Assembly (NCBI GenBank): GCA_035304345.1
Contig: DATGQE010000031.1
Location: 1 to 64,000 of the forward strand
Source of the DNA: IDS-8 sp035304345
GTDB taxonomy: Bacteria; Pseudomonadota; Gammaproteobacteria; Steroidobacterales; Woeseiaceae
Direction of reading: 5' to 3'
DNA length: 64,000 nt
Position 1 is the stretch's first letter, and each line of letters begins with the position of its first letter. Of the stretch, positions 26,219 through 35,708 are shown in pieces. Below the pieces are notes generated by a model. The model was not told the origin of the DNA. It ran no database searches and worked only from the letters and a program-made list of their open reading frames with translations. Both the position numbers and the translations under genes were made by a program.

Positions 26219-27094
26219 CTACTCGACGTTCTGTATCTGCTCGCGCATCTGCTCGATGAGCACCTTGAGCTCCACGGCCGCGCGCGTCGTGTCGGTGTCG
26301 CCGGACTTGGCACCCAGCGTGTTCGCCTCGCGGTTCAGCTCCTGCATGAGGAAATCCAGCCGGCGTCCCACCGGCTCGTCGCCCTCGAGGACGCGCCGGA
26401 TCTCGTCGACGTGGCTCACCAGGCGGTCGAGCTCCTCGTCCACGTCGAGCTTCTGGGCGGAGAGAGCCAGCTCCGCCGCGAGGCGCGCCGGGTCCACCGC
26501 GATCTCGAGGCTCTCCAAGCGCTCCTTCTGCTTCGCGCGGGCGGCTTCCAGCACCTCGGGCATGCGGGCGCGCACCGACTCCGCGATCGCGAGGATCTCG
26601 CGGCAGCGCGCCTCGAGCATGCCGGCGATGCGCTCGCCCTCGCTCGCGCGCATGGCCGAGAGTGCCTCGAGCGCCTCCGCCAGCGTGGCCTTCGCCGCCT
26701 CGAGCAGCGGCTCGGCGGCGGTCGCTTCCTCCTCCGGCTCGCAGACGACCCCCGGCCAGCGCAGGAGGTCGAGCGGGTCGGGGGCGGCGAGGCTCGGGAA
26801 GGTGCCGCTCAAGGCCGTGAAGCTCGCGTGGAGCTGGTCGAGCACCCCCTGGTTCAGGCGGATGGGCGCGGGCCGGCCCGCCGAGCGGCGAAACCACAGG
26901 CTGCACTCCACCTTGCCGCGCTTGAGCGCCGCACCGATGGCCTTGCGAAAGTCGGCTTCCGCGGGCTTGAGCTCGTCGGCGATCCGCATCTGGATGTCGA
27001 GCCAGCGGTGGTTCACCGAGCGCAGCTCGCAGGTCAGCACACCGTCCGGAAGCTCGGCCGTGTGTCGCGCGAAGCCTGTCATACTGTGTAACAT
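26219..27094 (-). CDS. yicC: YicC family endoribonuclease-like protein
   Basis: Stress-related protein family; E. coli YicC acts as an endoribonuclease on a small RNA. 291 residues from ATG 27094 (MLHSMTGFARH, the family start). Seen: the N-terminal YicC domain with CELRSVNHRWLDIQMRI, a central coiled-coil helical part (about 150-215, rich in E, A, R), and the C-terminal DUF1732 segment EVGRR-like PVGRRLDFLMQELNREANT with LGAKSGD. First gene of yicC-gmk, divergent from the PP2C gene. Confidence 0.95.
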   Translation of the reverse strand: MLHSMTGFARHTAELPDGVLTCELRSVNHRWLDIQMRIADELKPAEADFRKAIGAALKRGKVECSLWFRRSAGRPAPIRLNQGVLDQLHASFTALSGTFPSLAAPDPLDLLRWPGVVCEPEEEATAAEPLLEAAKATLAEALEALSAMRASEGERIAGMLEARCREILAIAESVRARMPEVLEAARAKQKERLESLEIAVDPARLAAELALSAQKLDVDEELDRLVSHVDEIRRVLEGDEPVGRRLDFLMQELNREANTLGAKSGDTDTTRAAVELKVLIEQMREQIQNVE

Positions 27095-27199
27095 TGGGAT
27101 TCCCGGCCGGTTGATCCGCGCGCTGACCCAGGGTCTGCCAACAGGCCCCAGTCCCCGGCGTTTCATTGTCTTCCGCTCGGTGGGGCTAATTCTAACCCG

Positions 27200-27946
27200 A
27201 TGCAAATCGAGTACGCGAAAGTCTCCGCGGTCGGGGACCGCCAGGACAACCAGGATCGCGCCGCGGTGATCGTCGCGCGCGACGCGGCGTTGATGCTGGT
27301 TTTCGACGGCATGGGCGGGCACTCGGACGGCGCGCGCGCCGCCGAGGTCGGCCTGAAGACGGTGGAGGCGATGTTCACGTCCTCCAAGCTGCCCATCTTC
27401 GACCCGCAGGGCTTCCTGTACATGGCGCTGGCGCGCGCGCACGACGAGGTGGTGCGCATCGGCGCCGACCTCGACGTCGATTTTCGTCCCCGCGCCACCT
27501 GCGCCGCCTGCCTCGTGCAGGAAGGCGGCTCGTGGTGGGGGCACGTGGGCGACAGCCGCATCTATCACATGCGCGACGGGCGCGTGCTGTCGCGCTCGCG
27601 GGATCACAGTCACGTGGAAGTGCTGATCCAGGAGGGTGCCATCAGCGAGGAGGAAGCGCTGGATCACCCGATGCGCAATTTCGTCGAATGCTGCATCGGC
27701 GGCGACGCCCCGGTGCCCGACATGAGCATCACGCGCAAGAAGCCGCTCCTCGCCGGGGACGTGCTGCTCGCGTGCAGCGACGGGCTGTGGTCGGGCATCA
27801 CCGACGACGAGATCGCGGCGCTCTCGCGCACCGCCAACGGCGCGCTGGCGGAAGGCCTGAAGGCGCTCTCGCTCAAGGCCCTGGCCCGCAATTCGCCCTA
27901 CAGCGACAACACCACCGGCACCGTGTTGCGGTGGCTGGGCCCCTGA
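27200..27946 (+). CDS. PP2C-type serine/threonine protein phosphatase
   Basis: Manganese-dependent phosphatase (Stp/PrpC type), 248 residues, cytoplasmic. The metal-binding aspartates are all present: GDRQDNQDR (about 12-20), VFDGMGGHSDG (about 34-44), GHVGDSRIY, LLACSDGLWSG and YSDNTTGTVLR near the end. There is no membrane segment or fused domain. No Hanks-type kinase lies in the window, so the substrate is unknown. It starts a plus-strand series (phosphatase, rph, rdgB, hemW); rph begins one base after its stop. Confidence 0.93.
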   Translation: MQIEYAKVSAVGDRQDNQDRAAVIVARDAALMLVFDGMGGHSDGARAAEVGLKTVEAMFTSSKLPIFDPQGFLYMALARAHDEVVRIGADLDVDFRPRATCAACLVQEGGSWWGHVGDSRIYHMRDGRVLSRSRDHSHVEVLIQEGAISEEEALDHPMRNFVECCIGGDAPVPDMSITRKKPLLAGDVLLACSDGLWSGITDDEIAALSRTANGALAEGLKALSLKALARNSPYSDNTTGTVLRWLGP

Positions 27947-27947
27947 C

Positions 27948-28685
27948 ATGGCGCACGACACGACACGGCCGAGCGGCAGGGCCGCGGACGAGATGCGCCC
28001 GGTGCGCTTCGTCACCGGGTTCACGCGTCATGCCGAGGGCAGCGTGCTGGCGGAGTTCGGCGACACCTGCGTCGTCTGCACGGCGAGCGTTGAGGACCGC
28101 GTGCCGGCCTGGCTCCGCGGCTCGCGCAGCGGCTGGGTGACCGCCGAATACGGCATGCTGCCGCGCGCGACCACCGAGCGGACCGCGCGCGAGGCGGTGC
28201 GCGGCCGGCAGGGCGGGCGCACCATGGAGATCCAGCGCCTGATCGGCCGCAGCCTGCGCGCCGCCACCGACCTCGAGGCGCTGGGCGAGCGCACGATCAC
28301 GCTCGACTGCGACGTGCTGCAGGCCGACGGCGGCACGCGGACCGCCGCGATCAGCGGCGCGTGGGTCGCCCTGTCGCTCGCCTTGCGCCGGCTCATGGAC
28401 GAGGGCCACATCCGAACCTACCCGCTCCACGGCCACATCGCCGCCGTCTCGGTCGGCATCTGGCGCGGGGTGCCGGTGCTCGATCTCGACTACGCGGAGG
28501 ACGCCGAGGCCGAAACCGACATGAACGTCGTGATGAACGAGGCCGGGCGCTTCGTGGAAGTGCAGGGCACCGCGGAGGGCCACGCGTTCACCCGCGACGA
28601 GCTCGAGGTCCTGCTCGACCTCGCCACGCGCGGCATGCGCGACGTCGTCGCCGCGCAGGCGGAGGCGCTGGCCGGCGCGCGCTAG
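27948..28685 (+). CDS. rph: Ribonuclease PH
   Basis: Phosphate-dependent 3'-5' exoribonuclease that trims tRNA 3' ends; forms a hexameric ring. 245 residues with the conserved blocks RPVRFVTGFTRHAEGSVLAEFGDT, YGMLPRATTERTAREA, RQGGRTMEIQRLIGRSLRA (phosphate site Arg), LDCDVLQADGGTRTAAI and DLDYAEDAEAETDMNVVM (catalytic Asp pair). Full length, unlike the frameshifted E. coli K-12 gene. Follows the phosphatase gene by one base. Confidence 0.97.
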   Translation: MAHDTTRPSGRAADEMRPVRFVTGFTRHAEGSVLAEFGDTCVVCTASVEDRVPAWLRGSRSGWVTAEYGMLPRATTERTAREAVRGRQGGRTMEIQRLIGRSLRAATDLEALGERTITLDCDVLQADGGTRTAAISGAWVALSLALRRLMDEGHIRTYPLHGHIAAVSVGIWRGVPVLDLDYAEDAEAETDMNVVMNEAGRFVEVQGTAEGHAFTRDELEVLLDLATRGMRDVVAAQAEALAGAR

Positions 28686-28696
28686 GACCCGGGGTC

Positions 28697-29308
28697 ATGC
28701 GCATCGTCGTCGCCACCGGCAACGCCGGCAAGTTCGCCGAGATACGTGAGATTCTCGCGAACCTCGACGTCACCCTGGTGGCCCAGCGCGAGCTCGGCGT
28801 GTCCGCGCCCGAGGAAACCGCCGCGACCTTCGTGGAGAACGCGCTCATCAAGGCGCGCCACGCGGCGGCGGAGACCGGGCTGCCCGCCATCGCCGACGAC
28901 TCGGGTCTGGTGGTCGCCGCGCTCGACGGCCGCCCGGGCGTGCATTCCGCGCGCTACGCCGGCCCGGAAGCGCGGGATCGCGACAACGTGGAGAAGCTGC
29001 TCGGCGAGCTCGACGGCGTCGAGCCGGCGCGCCGCGGCGCCCACTTCCACTGCGTCGCGGTGTTCCTGCGCGGGCCGTCCGACCCGGCGCCGCTGCTCGC
29101 CGAGGGGCGCTGGGAGGGGCGCATCACCGCGGCGCCGCGCGGGGAGGCCGGTTTCGGCTACGACCCGGTCTTCCTCGATCCCGTCCGCGGCCTGACTGCC
29201 GCCGAGATGTCCGCCGCGGACAAGAACGCGGCGAGCCACCGCGGGCAGGCTTTCCGCAGCCTCGCGGCGCGGCTGCTCGCGCACGGCGTGCTCCGGGCCG
29301 GGCCGTGA
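28697..29308 (+). CDS. rdgB: dITP/XTP pyrophosphatase RdgB
   Basis: Removes non-canonical purine nucleotides (dITP, XTP) from the pool. 203 residues. Family motifs: VVATGNAGKFAEI (about 4-16), EETAATFVENALIKARHAA, and DDSGLVVAALDGRPGVHSARYAG with the catalytic Asp, then FGYDPVFLDP and SHRGQAF. The ATG at 28697 follows rph by 11 bp, and the stop overlaps the hemW start (GTGA). Confidence 0.97.
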   Translation: MRIVVATGNAGKFAEIREILANLDVTLVAQRELGVSAPEETAATFVENALIKARHAAAETGLPAIADDSGLVVAALDGRPGVHSARYAGPEARDRDNVEKLLGELDGVEPARRGAHFHCVAVFLRGPSDPAPLLAEGRWEGRITAAPRGEAGFGYDPVFLDPVRGLTAAEMSAADKNAASHRGQAFRSLAARLLAHGVLRAGP

Positions 29309-30483
29309 ACGCCGGGCTGCCGCCGCTCTCCCTCTACGTGCACTTGCCGTGGTGCGTGAGCAAGTGCCCGTACTGCGATTTCAACTCGCACGTCGCGGGC
29401 CCGCGCATGGATCGCGAGCGCTACGTACGGGCGCTGCTCGCCGACCTCGCGGAGGAGGCGCCGCGCCTCGGCGGGCGGCCGGTCGTGAGCGTGTTCTTAG
29501 GCGGAGGGACGCCCAGCCTGTTCGCGCCGCACGAGATCGAGAAATTGCTGTCGGGCGTGCACGCCAGGCTCCGCCTCGTGCCGGACGTCGAGATCACGAT
29601 GGAAGCGAATCCCGGCACCGTGGAGCGCGGGCGGCTCGCCGACTACCGCGCGGCCGGCGTCAACCGCCTGTCGCTCGGGGTGCAGAGCTTCGACGACGCC
29701 ATGCTCGCCCGCCTCGGCCGCATTCACGACGCCGCCGACGTCCTCGCGGCGTGGCGTGAAGCGGAAGCTGCCCGTTTCGACGCGGTCAACCTCGATCTCA
29801 TGTACGCGCTGCCGGGACAGGATGCGCACGCGGCGGCGGCCGATCTCCGCCACGCGCTGGCGCTCGCCCCCGCGCACCTGTCCTGGTACGAGCTCACGCT
29901 CGAGCCCAACACCCGCTTTCACGCGCGTCCGCCGCCCGACCTACCCGGGGAAGAGGAGGTCCTCGCGATGGAGGCGGCGGGACTGGCGCTGCTCGCCGGC
30001 GCCGGGTACGAGCGTTACGAGGTGTCGGCGTTCGCACGCCCGGGATTTCGCTGCCGGCACAACCTGAATTACTGGCAGTTCGGGGACTACGCGGGGATCG
30101 GTGCCGGCGCGCACGGGAAGCTCACGGCGGACGGCGGCGCCTGGCGGCGGGTGAAGCCGGCGCACCCGCGCGCCTACATGGAGGCGGCCGAGGCGGGCCG
30201 CTGGCCGCCCGCGGTGCGCGTCGAGCCCCGCGACCTCGCGTTCGAGTTCATGCTGAACGCGCTCCGGCTGCCGGCGGGCTTCGAGGAGGCCACGTTCACG
30301 GCGCGCACCGGGCTGCCGTTCGCGGCGGTCGCGGGCGCCGTGGCGCGGGCGCACGGCCTGGGGCTCATGGAGCGCCCGGCGGCCGGCCGGTGGCGGCCGA
30401 CGGCCCGCGGCCTCGCCCTGCTGAACGACCTGCAGGCGATGTTCCTCCCCTCCGCGGAGGGGCGCCGGGCGGGGGCCGTGTAA
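29305..30483 (+). CDS. hemW: Radical SAM family heme chaperone HemW
   Basis: HemN-like radical SAM protein that binds heme and delivers it to membrane targets rather than acting as coproporphyrinogen dehydrogenase. 392 residues from a GTG at 29305. The YVHLPWCVSKCPYCDFNSH stretch carries the CxxxCxxC [4Fe-4S] site with the HemW-type spacing near residues 16-23; FLGGGTPSL, MEANPGTVE, NRLSLGVQSF and LMYALPGQ follow. RCRHNLNYW near residue 250 is conserved in HemW. Coupled to rdgB by a 4-bp overlap. Confidence 0.94.
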   Translation: MNAGLPPLSLYVHLPWCVSKCPYCDFNSHVAGPRMDRERYVRALLADLAEEAPRLGGRPVVSVFLGGGTPSLFAPHEIEKLLSGVHARLRLVPDVEITMEANPGTVERGRLADYRAAGVNRLSLGVQSFDDAMLARLGRIHDAADVLAAWREAEAARFDAVNLDLMYALPGQDAHAAAADLRHALALAPAHLSWYELTLEPNTRFHARPPPDLPGEEEVLAMEAAGLALLAGAGYERYEVSAFARPGFRCRHNLNYWQFGDYAGIGAGAHGKLTADGGAWRRVKPAHPRAYMEAAEAGRWPPAVRVEPRDLAFEFMLNALRLPAGFEEATFTARTGLPFAAVAGAVARAHGLGLMERPAAGRWRPTARGLALLNDLQAMFLPSAEGRRAGAV

Positions 30484-30689
30484 AAATTACCGACTCAGTT
30501 TATGCACACCCGGCCCGGGCAGCCTGTAAAAGCCGGGCAATGTGCACCCCAATTGAGCAACGCGCTGCGGAATGGGGCGCAAGTAATTGACTTTGTTTAA
30601 ATTAATTTTCTGGACACAAAATAGACATTTTAACGAGGCTGCTTTAAAAATCCCGACTTAGCCCCATCACTCAATCAGCTTCCACAGAC

Positions 30690-30712
30690 TTATCCACAGG
30701 ATTTGTGGATAA
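30690..30712. promoter_or_regulatory. Inverted pair of perfect DnaA boxes
   Basis: TTATCCACA on the plus strand (30690-30698) and its exact inverse TGTGGATAA (30704-30712), separated by GGATT. Both match the strong E. coli R1-type consensus. Perfect boxes in a 70% G+C genome are rare, and two in mirror orientation are not expected by chance. Confidence 0.8.
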
Positions 30713-30734
30713 ATGACGACGCTCCCGGGGCGCC

Positions 30735-30764
30735 TTGCGGGGGGTCGCGCCTTGCGTTTATGCT
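30735..30764 (+). promoter_or_regulatory. Putative sigma-70 promoter of rpmE
   Basis: TTGCGG (30735-30740), an 18-bp spacer and TATGCT (30759-30764). Transcription would begin near 30771, about 42 nt before the rpmE ATG. The match is moderate. The AT-rich tract further upstream could also enhance this promoter. Confidence 0.45.
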
Positions 30765-30812
30765 ACGCGGCCTTTTGGCGAGGCGGCCCGTGCTCGCCGA
30801 CGGAGATTTCTC

Positions 30813-31019
30813 ATGAAGCCCGACATCCATCCCGAGTACAGCGAGATCAAGGTGACCTGCAGCTGCGGGAACGAGTTCGTGACGCGCTCGACGCTCGGGC
30901 GTGACCTGCACGTCGAAGTCTGCTCCGCCTGCCACCCGTTCTACACCGGCAAGCAGAAGATCGTCGACACCGGTGGCCGCGTGGACAAGTTCCGCCGCAA
31001 GTACGGCATGAGCCGCTGA
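30813..31019 (+). CDS. rpmE: 50S ribosomal protein L31
   Basis: Ribosomal large-subunit protein bridging to the small subunit. 68 residues, with the zinc-binding (C+) form: CSC at 16-18 and CSAC at 37-40. HPFYTGKQKIVDTGGRVDKFRRKYG is the conserved C-terminal half. ATG at 30813. Zinc-dependent L31 is typically replaced by a Cys-free paralogue under zinc limitation; no paralogue is seen here. Confidence 0.97.
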   Translation: MKPDIHPEYSEIKVTCSCGNEFVTRSTLGRDLHVEVCSACHPFYTGKQKIVDTGGRVDKFRRKYGMSR

Positions 31020-31140
31020 CCTCGAGGTCGCTCCGCCCGCCACCGGAAGACCCGATGTCCTGCCGCCGGGACGTGCGCCAGCCGTCGCGGGTGGCGTTCA
31101 TTTGCGAGGGGTGCGCCCTTCCGGCAAGATGGATCGGCTT

Positions 31141-32445
<1,305 letters not shown>

Positions 32446-32469
32446 GCGGCGCGCCCAGGGCGTGCCGGG

Positions 32470-33081
32470 CTAGGACTCGGCGAGGAGGTCGCGGACCGCG
32501 CGCGCGTCGGCGCGCCGCATCGGCTTGCCGTCGATGGGGCTGATCGGGGCCTGGCGCACGCCGTTCAGCGGGAACACGGTCGCCTCCACCGGCGTCTCCT
32601 GGTGCAGGAAGCGCAGCCCGCCGAACGTCTCCGCCCGGTCGCGGCGGCTCTTCAGGCGCCGCTCGTACAGCCGGTAGCTCACGCGCTGCTCGTCGAGGCG
32701 CATCGCGACCTGCTCGAAGGTGTCGGCGAACACGTGCAGGTTGACCGGCGAATGCGCCGCCGCCGTGCCGTGCAGCACGGGACCGACGAGCCGCGGCGCG
32801 AACGGTGCGAGCAGCTCCATGGCCGACAACGCCGCGCGGCGCAGCGTCCTGAGCGCGTCCGCGTGGCGGTCGCGCCCGAACAGCTCGAGGTGGGCGCTGA
32901 CCGCGCGCTCGATCTCGGTGTTGTTCGGCAGCACGCCGCGCTCGCTCATGCCGAGGCGCTCCGCTGCCTTGCGCTTCGCGACGCGATAGTCCTGCACGCC
33001 CTGCTCGACGATGATCCGGGCAGCCTCCTGCGCCAGCACCTGGCGGGCGCGGTCGAATCCGATTGCGCTCTTCCTGCTCAT
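32470..33081 (-). CDS. Uncharacterised protein with nucleotidyltransferase-like core
   Basis: 203 residues. The N-terminal half is helical and basic (MSRKSAIGFDRARQVLAQEA, RVAKRKAAERLGMSERGVLP), and the middle holds HGTAAAHSPVNLHVFADTFEQVAMRLDEQ near residue 104. That resembles the G(S/T)xAxGxxxxSDxD(L/I) motif of minimal nucleotidyltransferases, but both catalytic acids are missing (VNLHV). The start ATG shares one base with the ponA stop, so it is translated behind PBP1a. I know of similar hypothetical proteins in gammaproteobacteria but no function. It may be a pseudo-enzyme. Confidence 0.75.
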   Translation of the reverse strand: MSRKSAIGFDRARQVLAQEAARIIVEQGVQDYRVAKRKAAERLGMSERGVLPNNTEIERAVSAHLELFGRDRHADALRTLRRAALSAMELLAPFAPRLVGPVLHGTAAAHSPVNLHVFADTFEQVAMRLDEQRVSYRLYERRLKSRRDRAETFGGLRFLHQETPVEATVFPLNGVRQAPISPIDGKPMRRADARAVRDLLAES

Positions 33082-35708
33082 CAGAATATCGGCTCCGCCG
33101 TCCCCCTGTCTTCGCTCTGGTTGAAGATGTCGCGGTGCGGGTCGGTGTACTCGCAGCGGGGCTCGTGCCCGACCCGGAACTTCTCGAACATCACGTCCTC
33201 GATGGCGTCGGTTGCGCTCGCCGGGCAGCCCGTGCGCTTGTTGATGCGCACGTTGACCATGCCTTCGGGCATCGGCATCGCCGCCGGCGGCGTGCCTTCC
33301 AGCGCGATGCGCATGAACTCGATCCAGAGCGGCAGCGCGGTGGCGGATCCCTGCTCGCCGGGGCCGAGCGGCTGCGGGTTGTCGTAGCCCACCCACGCCA
33401 CCGCCGAGATCGTGCCGTTGAACCCGGCGAACCAGGCGTCGCGCTGGTCGTTCGACGTGCCGGTCTTGCCGGAGAGATCGCTGCGGCCGAGGACGCGCGC
33501 GCGCCGGCCCGTGCCGGAGCGGATCACGTCGCGCAGCATGTCCTGGATGAGGTAGGCGTTCTGCGGGCTGATCACCCGCGGGGCGACGTTGACGTCGGCG
33601 AAGAGCTCGGGCGCCTCGTTGGCATCCGGCCGGTAGGATTCGCCGAGCTCCGCCATCTGCTCCAACGTCAGGCCGGTTTCGGCGGCATCGCGGAGGAGCG
33701 GCGTCCCGCCCGCGTCCTCCAGCGCCACGGTCTCGACGACCGGTGCCGGGCGGCGCCGCGCCCGCGCGCGCTCGTCGATCTCGCAGCGGCGGCACACGAT
33801 CGCCGGGTCCGCGCGATACAGCACTTCCCCCTCGGCCGACAGGATCGAGTCGATCACGTACGGCTTCACGGCATAGCCGCCGTTCGCGAACACCGCATAA
33901 GCCTGCGCCATGTCGAGCGGGGTGGCGTTGCCGCCGCCCAGCGCGAGCGAGCCGTTGTACGGCAGGGCGGCGGGGCCGAAGCCGAACTTCTCGATGTGGC
34001 GCACCGCGTTGCCGATGCCCGTGTGGTTGAGCAGGAGGCGCACGGTCGCGAGGTTCAGGGAGTGCACCAGCGCCTCGCGCAGCCGCTGCTCGCCGTAGAA
34101 GCGGCCGGTGTAGTTCAGCGGCCGCCACACGGCCTCGAGCTCGGAGGAGCGGATGAACACCGGGGCGTCGAGCAGGATGGTCGCCGCCGTGTTGCCCTGC
34201 TCCAGCGCCGCCGAGTAGATGAACGGCTTGAACGCGGAGCCCGGCTGCCGGGCCGCCTGCGTCACGCGGTTGTACTTGCTGATCGAGAAATCGAAGCCGC
34301 CCGCGAGGCTCGTGATCGCGCCGTCCATGGGATCGAGCGACACGATGGCCGCCTGTGCCGCCGGCACCTGCGCCAGCGCCCAGGTGCCGCGGGTCGTGGG
34401 CATCACGTAGACGATGTCGCCGGGCGCCAGCACGTCGGCGACCGTCTGCGGCGCCGGCCCGCGCGTCGACTGGTCGATGTAGGGCGCCGCCCAGGAGATG
34501 CCGTTCCACGGCAGCTTGAGCGGAGTCCCGTCCTGCAGCGCGACGCTGGCGCTGTTGTCCTCGTGGAGGCCGGTCACGATCGCGACCGACAGGCCGCCGG
34601 GATTGCCGTACTCGGCCAGCCTGAGCCGGATTTCTTCCGGCCACTCTTCGTACGGCCGCGAGAGCGTCTCCGGCGGGACGTCCACGTGCGCGATCGGACC
34701 GCGGTAACCGCGCCGGCGCGTGAACTCCAGGAGCCCGTTGCGCAGCGCGTACACCGCGCCCTCCTGGAGCTTTGAATCCAGCGTCGTGACCACCTTGAAG
34801 CCGGCGGAGTAAGCGTCCTCGCCGTAGCGCGATACCATCTCGCGCCGCACCATTTCCGCCACGTACGGCGCTTCGAGCTCGGTCGCGGTGCCGTACAGGC
34901 GCGACTCCATCGGGTAGCTCATCGCGGACTGGTACTCGGTGCGCTCGATGTAGCCGAGGTCCAGCATGCGTCCCAGCACGTAGTTGCGCCGCATGAGGGC
35001 GTTGGACGGGCTGCGCACCGGGTTGTACTCGGACGGCGCCGGCAGCACCCCCGCGAGCGTCGCGGCCTCGGCCACGTTGATCTGCTGCAGCGACTTGCCG
35101 AAGTACACCTGCGCCGCGGCCGCGACCCCGTAAGCCCGCTGGCCGAAGAACATCTTGTTGACGAACAGCGCGAAGATCTCTTCCTTCGTGAACTCCTGCT
35201 CGATCTTCCACGCGAGGAACGCCTCGCGCAGCTTGCGCACCAGGGTCGGGTCGCGCGTGAGGAAATAGTCGCGGGCGAGCTGCTGGGTGATGGTGCTGCC
35301 GCCGCCGGCGCTGATCGAGCCGGTGCGCAGCAGGCCGAGACCGGCCCGCAGGATACCGCGGTAGTCGACCCCGGGATGCCGGAAGAAGCGCTGGTCCTCG
35401 GCGGCGACGAACGCGTGCACGACGAACGGCGGCAGGTCGTCGTAGCCGACGAGGATGCGCCGCCGTTCCCCGATCTCCTCGATCAGCCGCCCGTCGCGGC
35501 TGTAGATCCTGAGCGGGATCTGCAGCGGGATCTCGCGGATGGTGTCGGCCTGGGGCAGCCCGGGCGCGACATAGTAATAGGCGCCGATCACGGCGGCGGC
35601 GATGCCGAGCACGCCCGCGGCGCCGAGGCCGCCGAGCAACGCGGCCCACCTCAGCCAGCGCCGCCAGGCCCGGCGCTCCCTGCCGCCTTGCTCCCTGCTT
35701 CCGTTCAC
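33081..35708 (-). CDS. ponA: Penicillin-binding protein 1A, bifunctional peptidoglycan synthase
   Basis: Class A PBP that polymerises and cross-links peptidoglycan at the inner membrane. 875 residues from the GTG at 35708; a TTG at 35753 would add 15. One membrane helix (LGGLGAAGVLGIAAAVIGAYYYV) precedes the GT51 transglycosylase domain (AAEDQRFFRHPGVDYRGILRA, GGSTITQQLARDYFL) and an OB-like insert. The transpeptidase has the active Ser in QPGSAFKPFIY, SLN in ALVHSLNLATV and GKTGTSNDQRDAWF. Length and domain order match MrcA. Divergent from pilM, as in many gammaproteobacteria. Confidence 0.95.
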   Translation of the reverse strand: MNGSREQGGRERRAWRRWLRWAALLGGLGAAGVLGIAAAVIGAYYYVAPGLPQADTIREIPLQIPLRIYSRDGRLIEEIGERRRILVGYDDLPPFVVHAFVAAEDQRFFRHPGVDYRGILRAGLGLLRTGSISAGGGSTITQQLARDYFLTRDPTLVRKLREAFLAWKIEQEFTKEEIFALFVNKMFFGQRAYGVAAAAQVYFGKSLQQINVAEAATLAGVLPAPSEYNPVRSPSNALMRRNYVLGRMLDLGYIERTEYQSAMSYPMESRLYGTATELEAPYVAEMVRREMVSRYGEDAYSAGFKVVTTLDSKLQEGAVYALRNGLLEFTRRRGYRGPIAHVDVPPETLSRPYEEWPEEIRLRLAEYGNPGGLSVAIVTGLHEDNSASVALQDGTPLKLPWNGISWAAPYIDQSTRGPAPQTVADVLAPGDIVYVMPTTRGTWALAQVPAAQAAIVSLDPMDGAITSLAGGFDFSISKYNRVTQAARQPGSAFKPFIYSAALEQGNTAATILLDAPVFIRSSELEAVWRPLNYTGRFYGEQRLREALVHSLNLATVRLLLNHTGIGNAVRHIEKFGFGPAALPYNGSLALGGGNATPLDMAQAYAVFANGGYAVKPYVIDSILSAEGEVLYRADPAIVCRRCEIDERARARRRPAPVVETVALEDAGGTPLLRDAAETGLTLEQMAELGESYRPDANEAPELFADVNVAPRVISPQNAYLIQDMLRDVIRSGTGRRARVLGRSDLSGKTGTSNDQRDAWFAGFNGTISAVAWVGYDNPQPLGPGEQGSATALPLWIEFMRIALEGTPPAAMPMPEGMVNVRINKRTGCPASATDAIEDVMFEKFRVGHEPRCEYTDPHRDIFNQSEDRGTAEPIF

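Larger units (their letters stand above)
30484..30812. other. AT-rich intergenic region with DnaA boxes (candidate origin or DnaA-controlled site)
   Basis: This 329-bp gap between hemW and rpmE is unlike the rest of the window. Positions 30581-30660 have 23 G/C in 80 bases (29%). A consensus DnaA box TTATGCACA lies at 30500-30508, and two perfect boxes face each other at 30690-30698 (TTATCCACA) and 30704-30712 (TGTGGATAA) with 5 bp between. A short hairpin (GCCCGG 30513-30518, CCGGGC 30533-30538) sits just after hemW. No protein is encoded. An AT-rich unwinding region beside DnaA boxes is what a bacterial oriC looks like, but dnaA, dnaN, gyrB or mnmG are not in the window. Confidence 0.5.
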
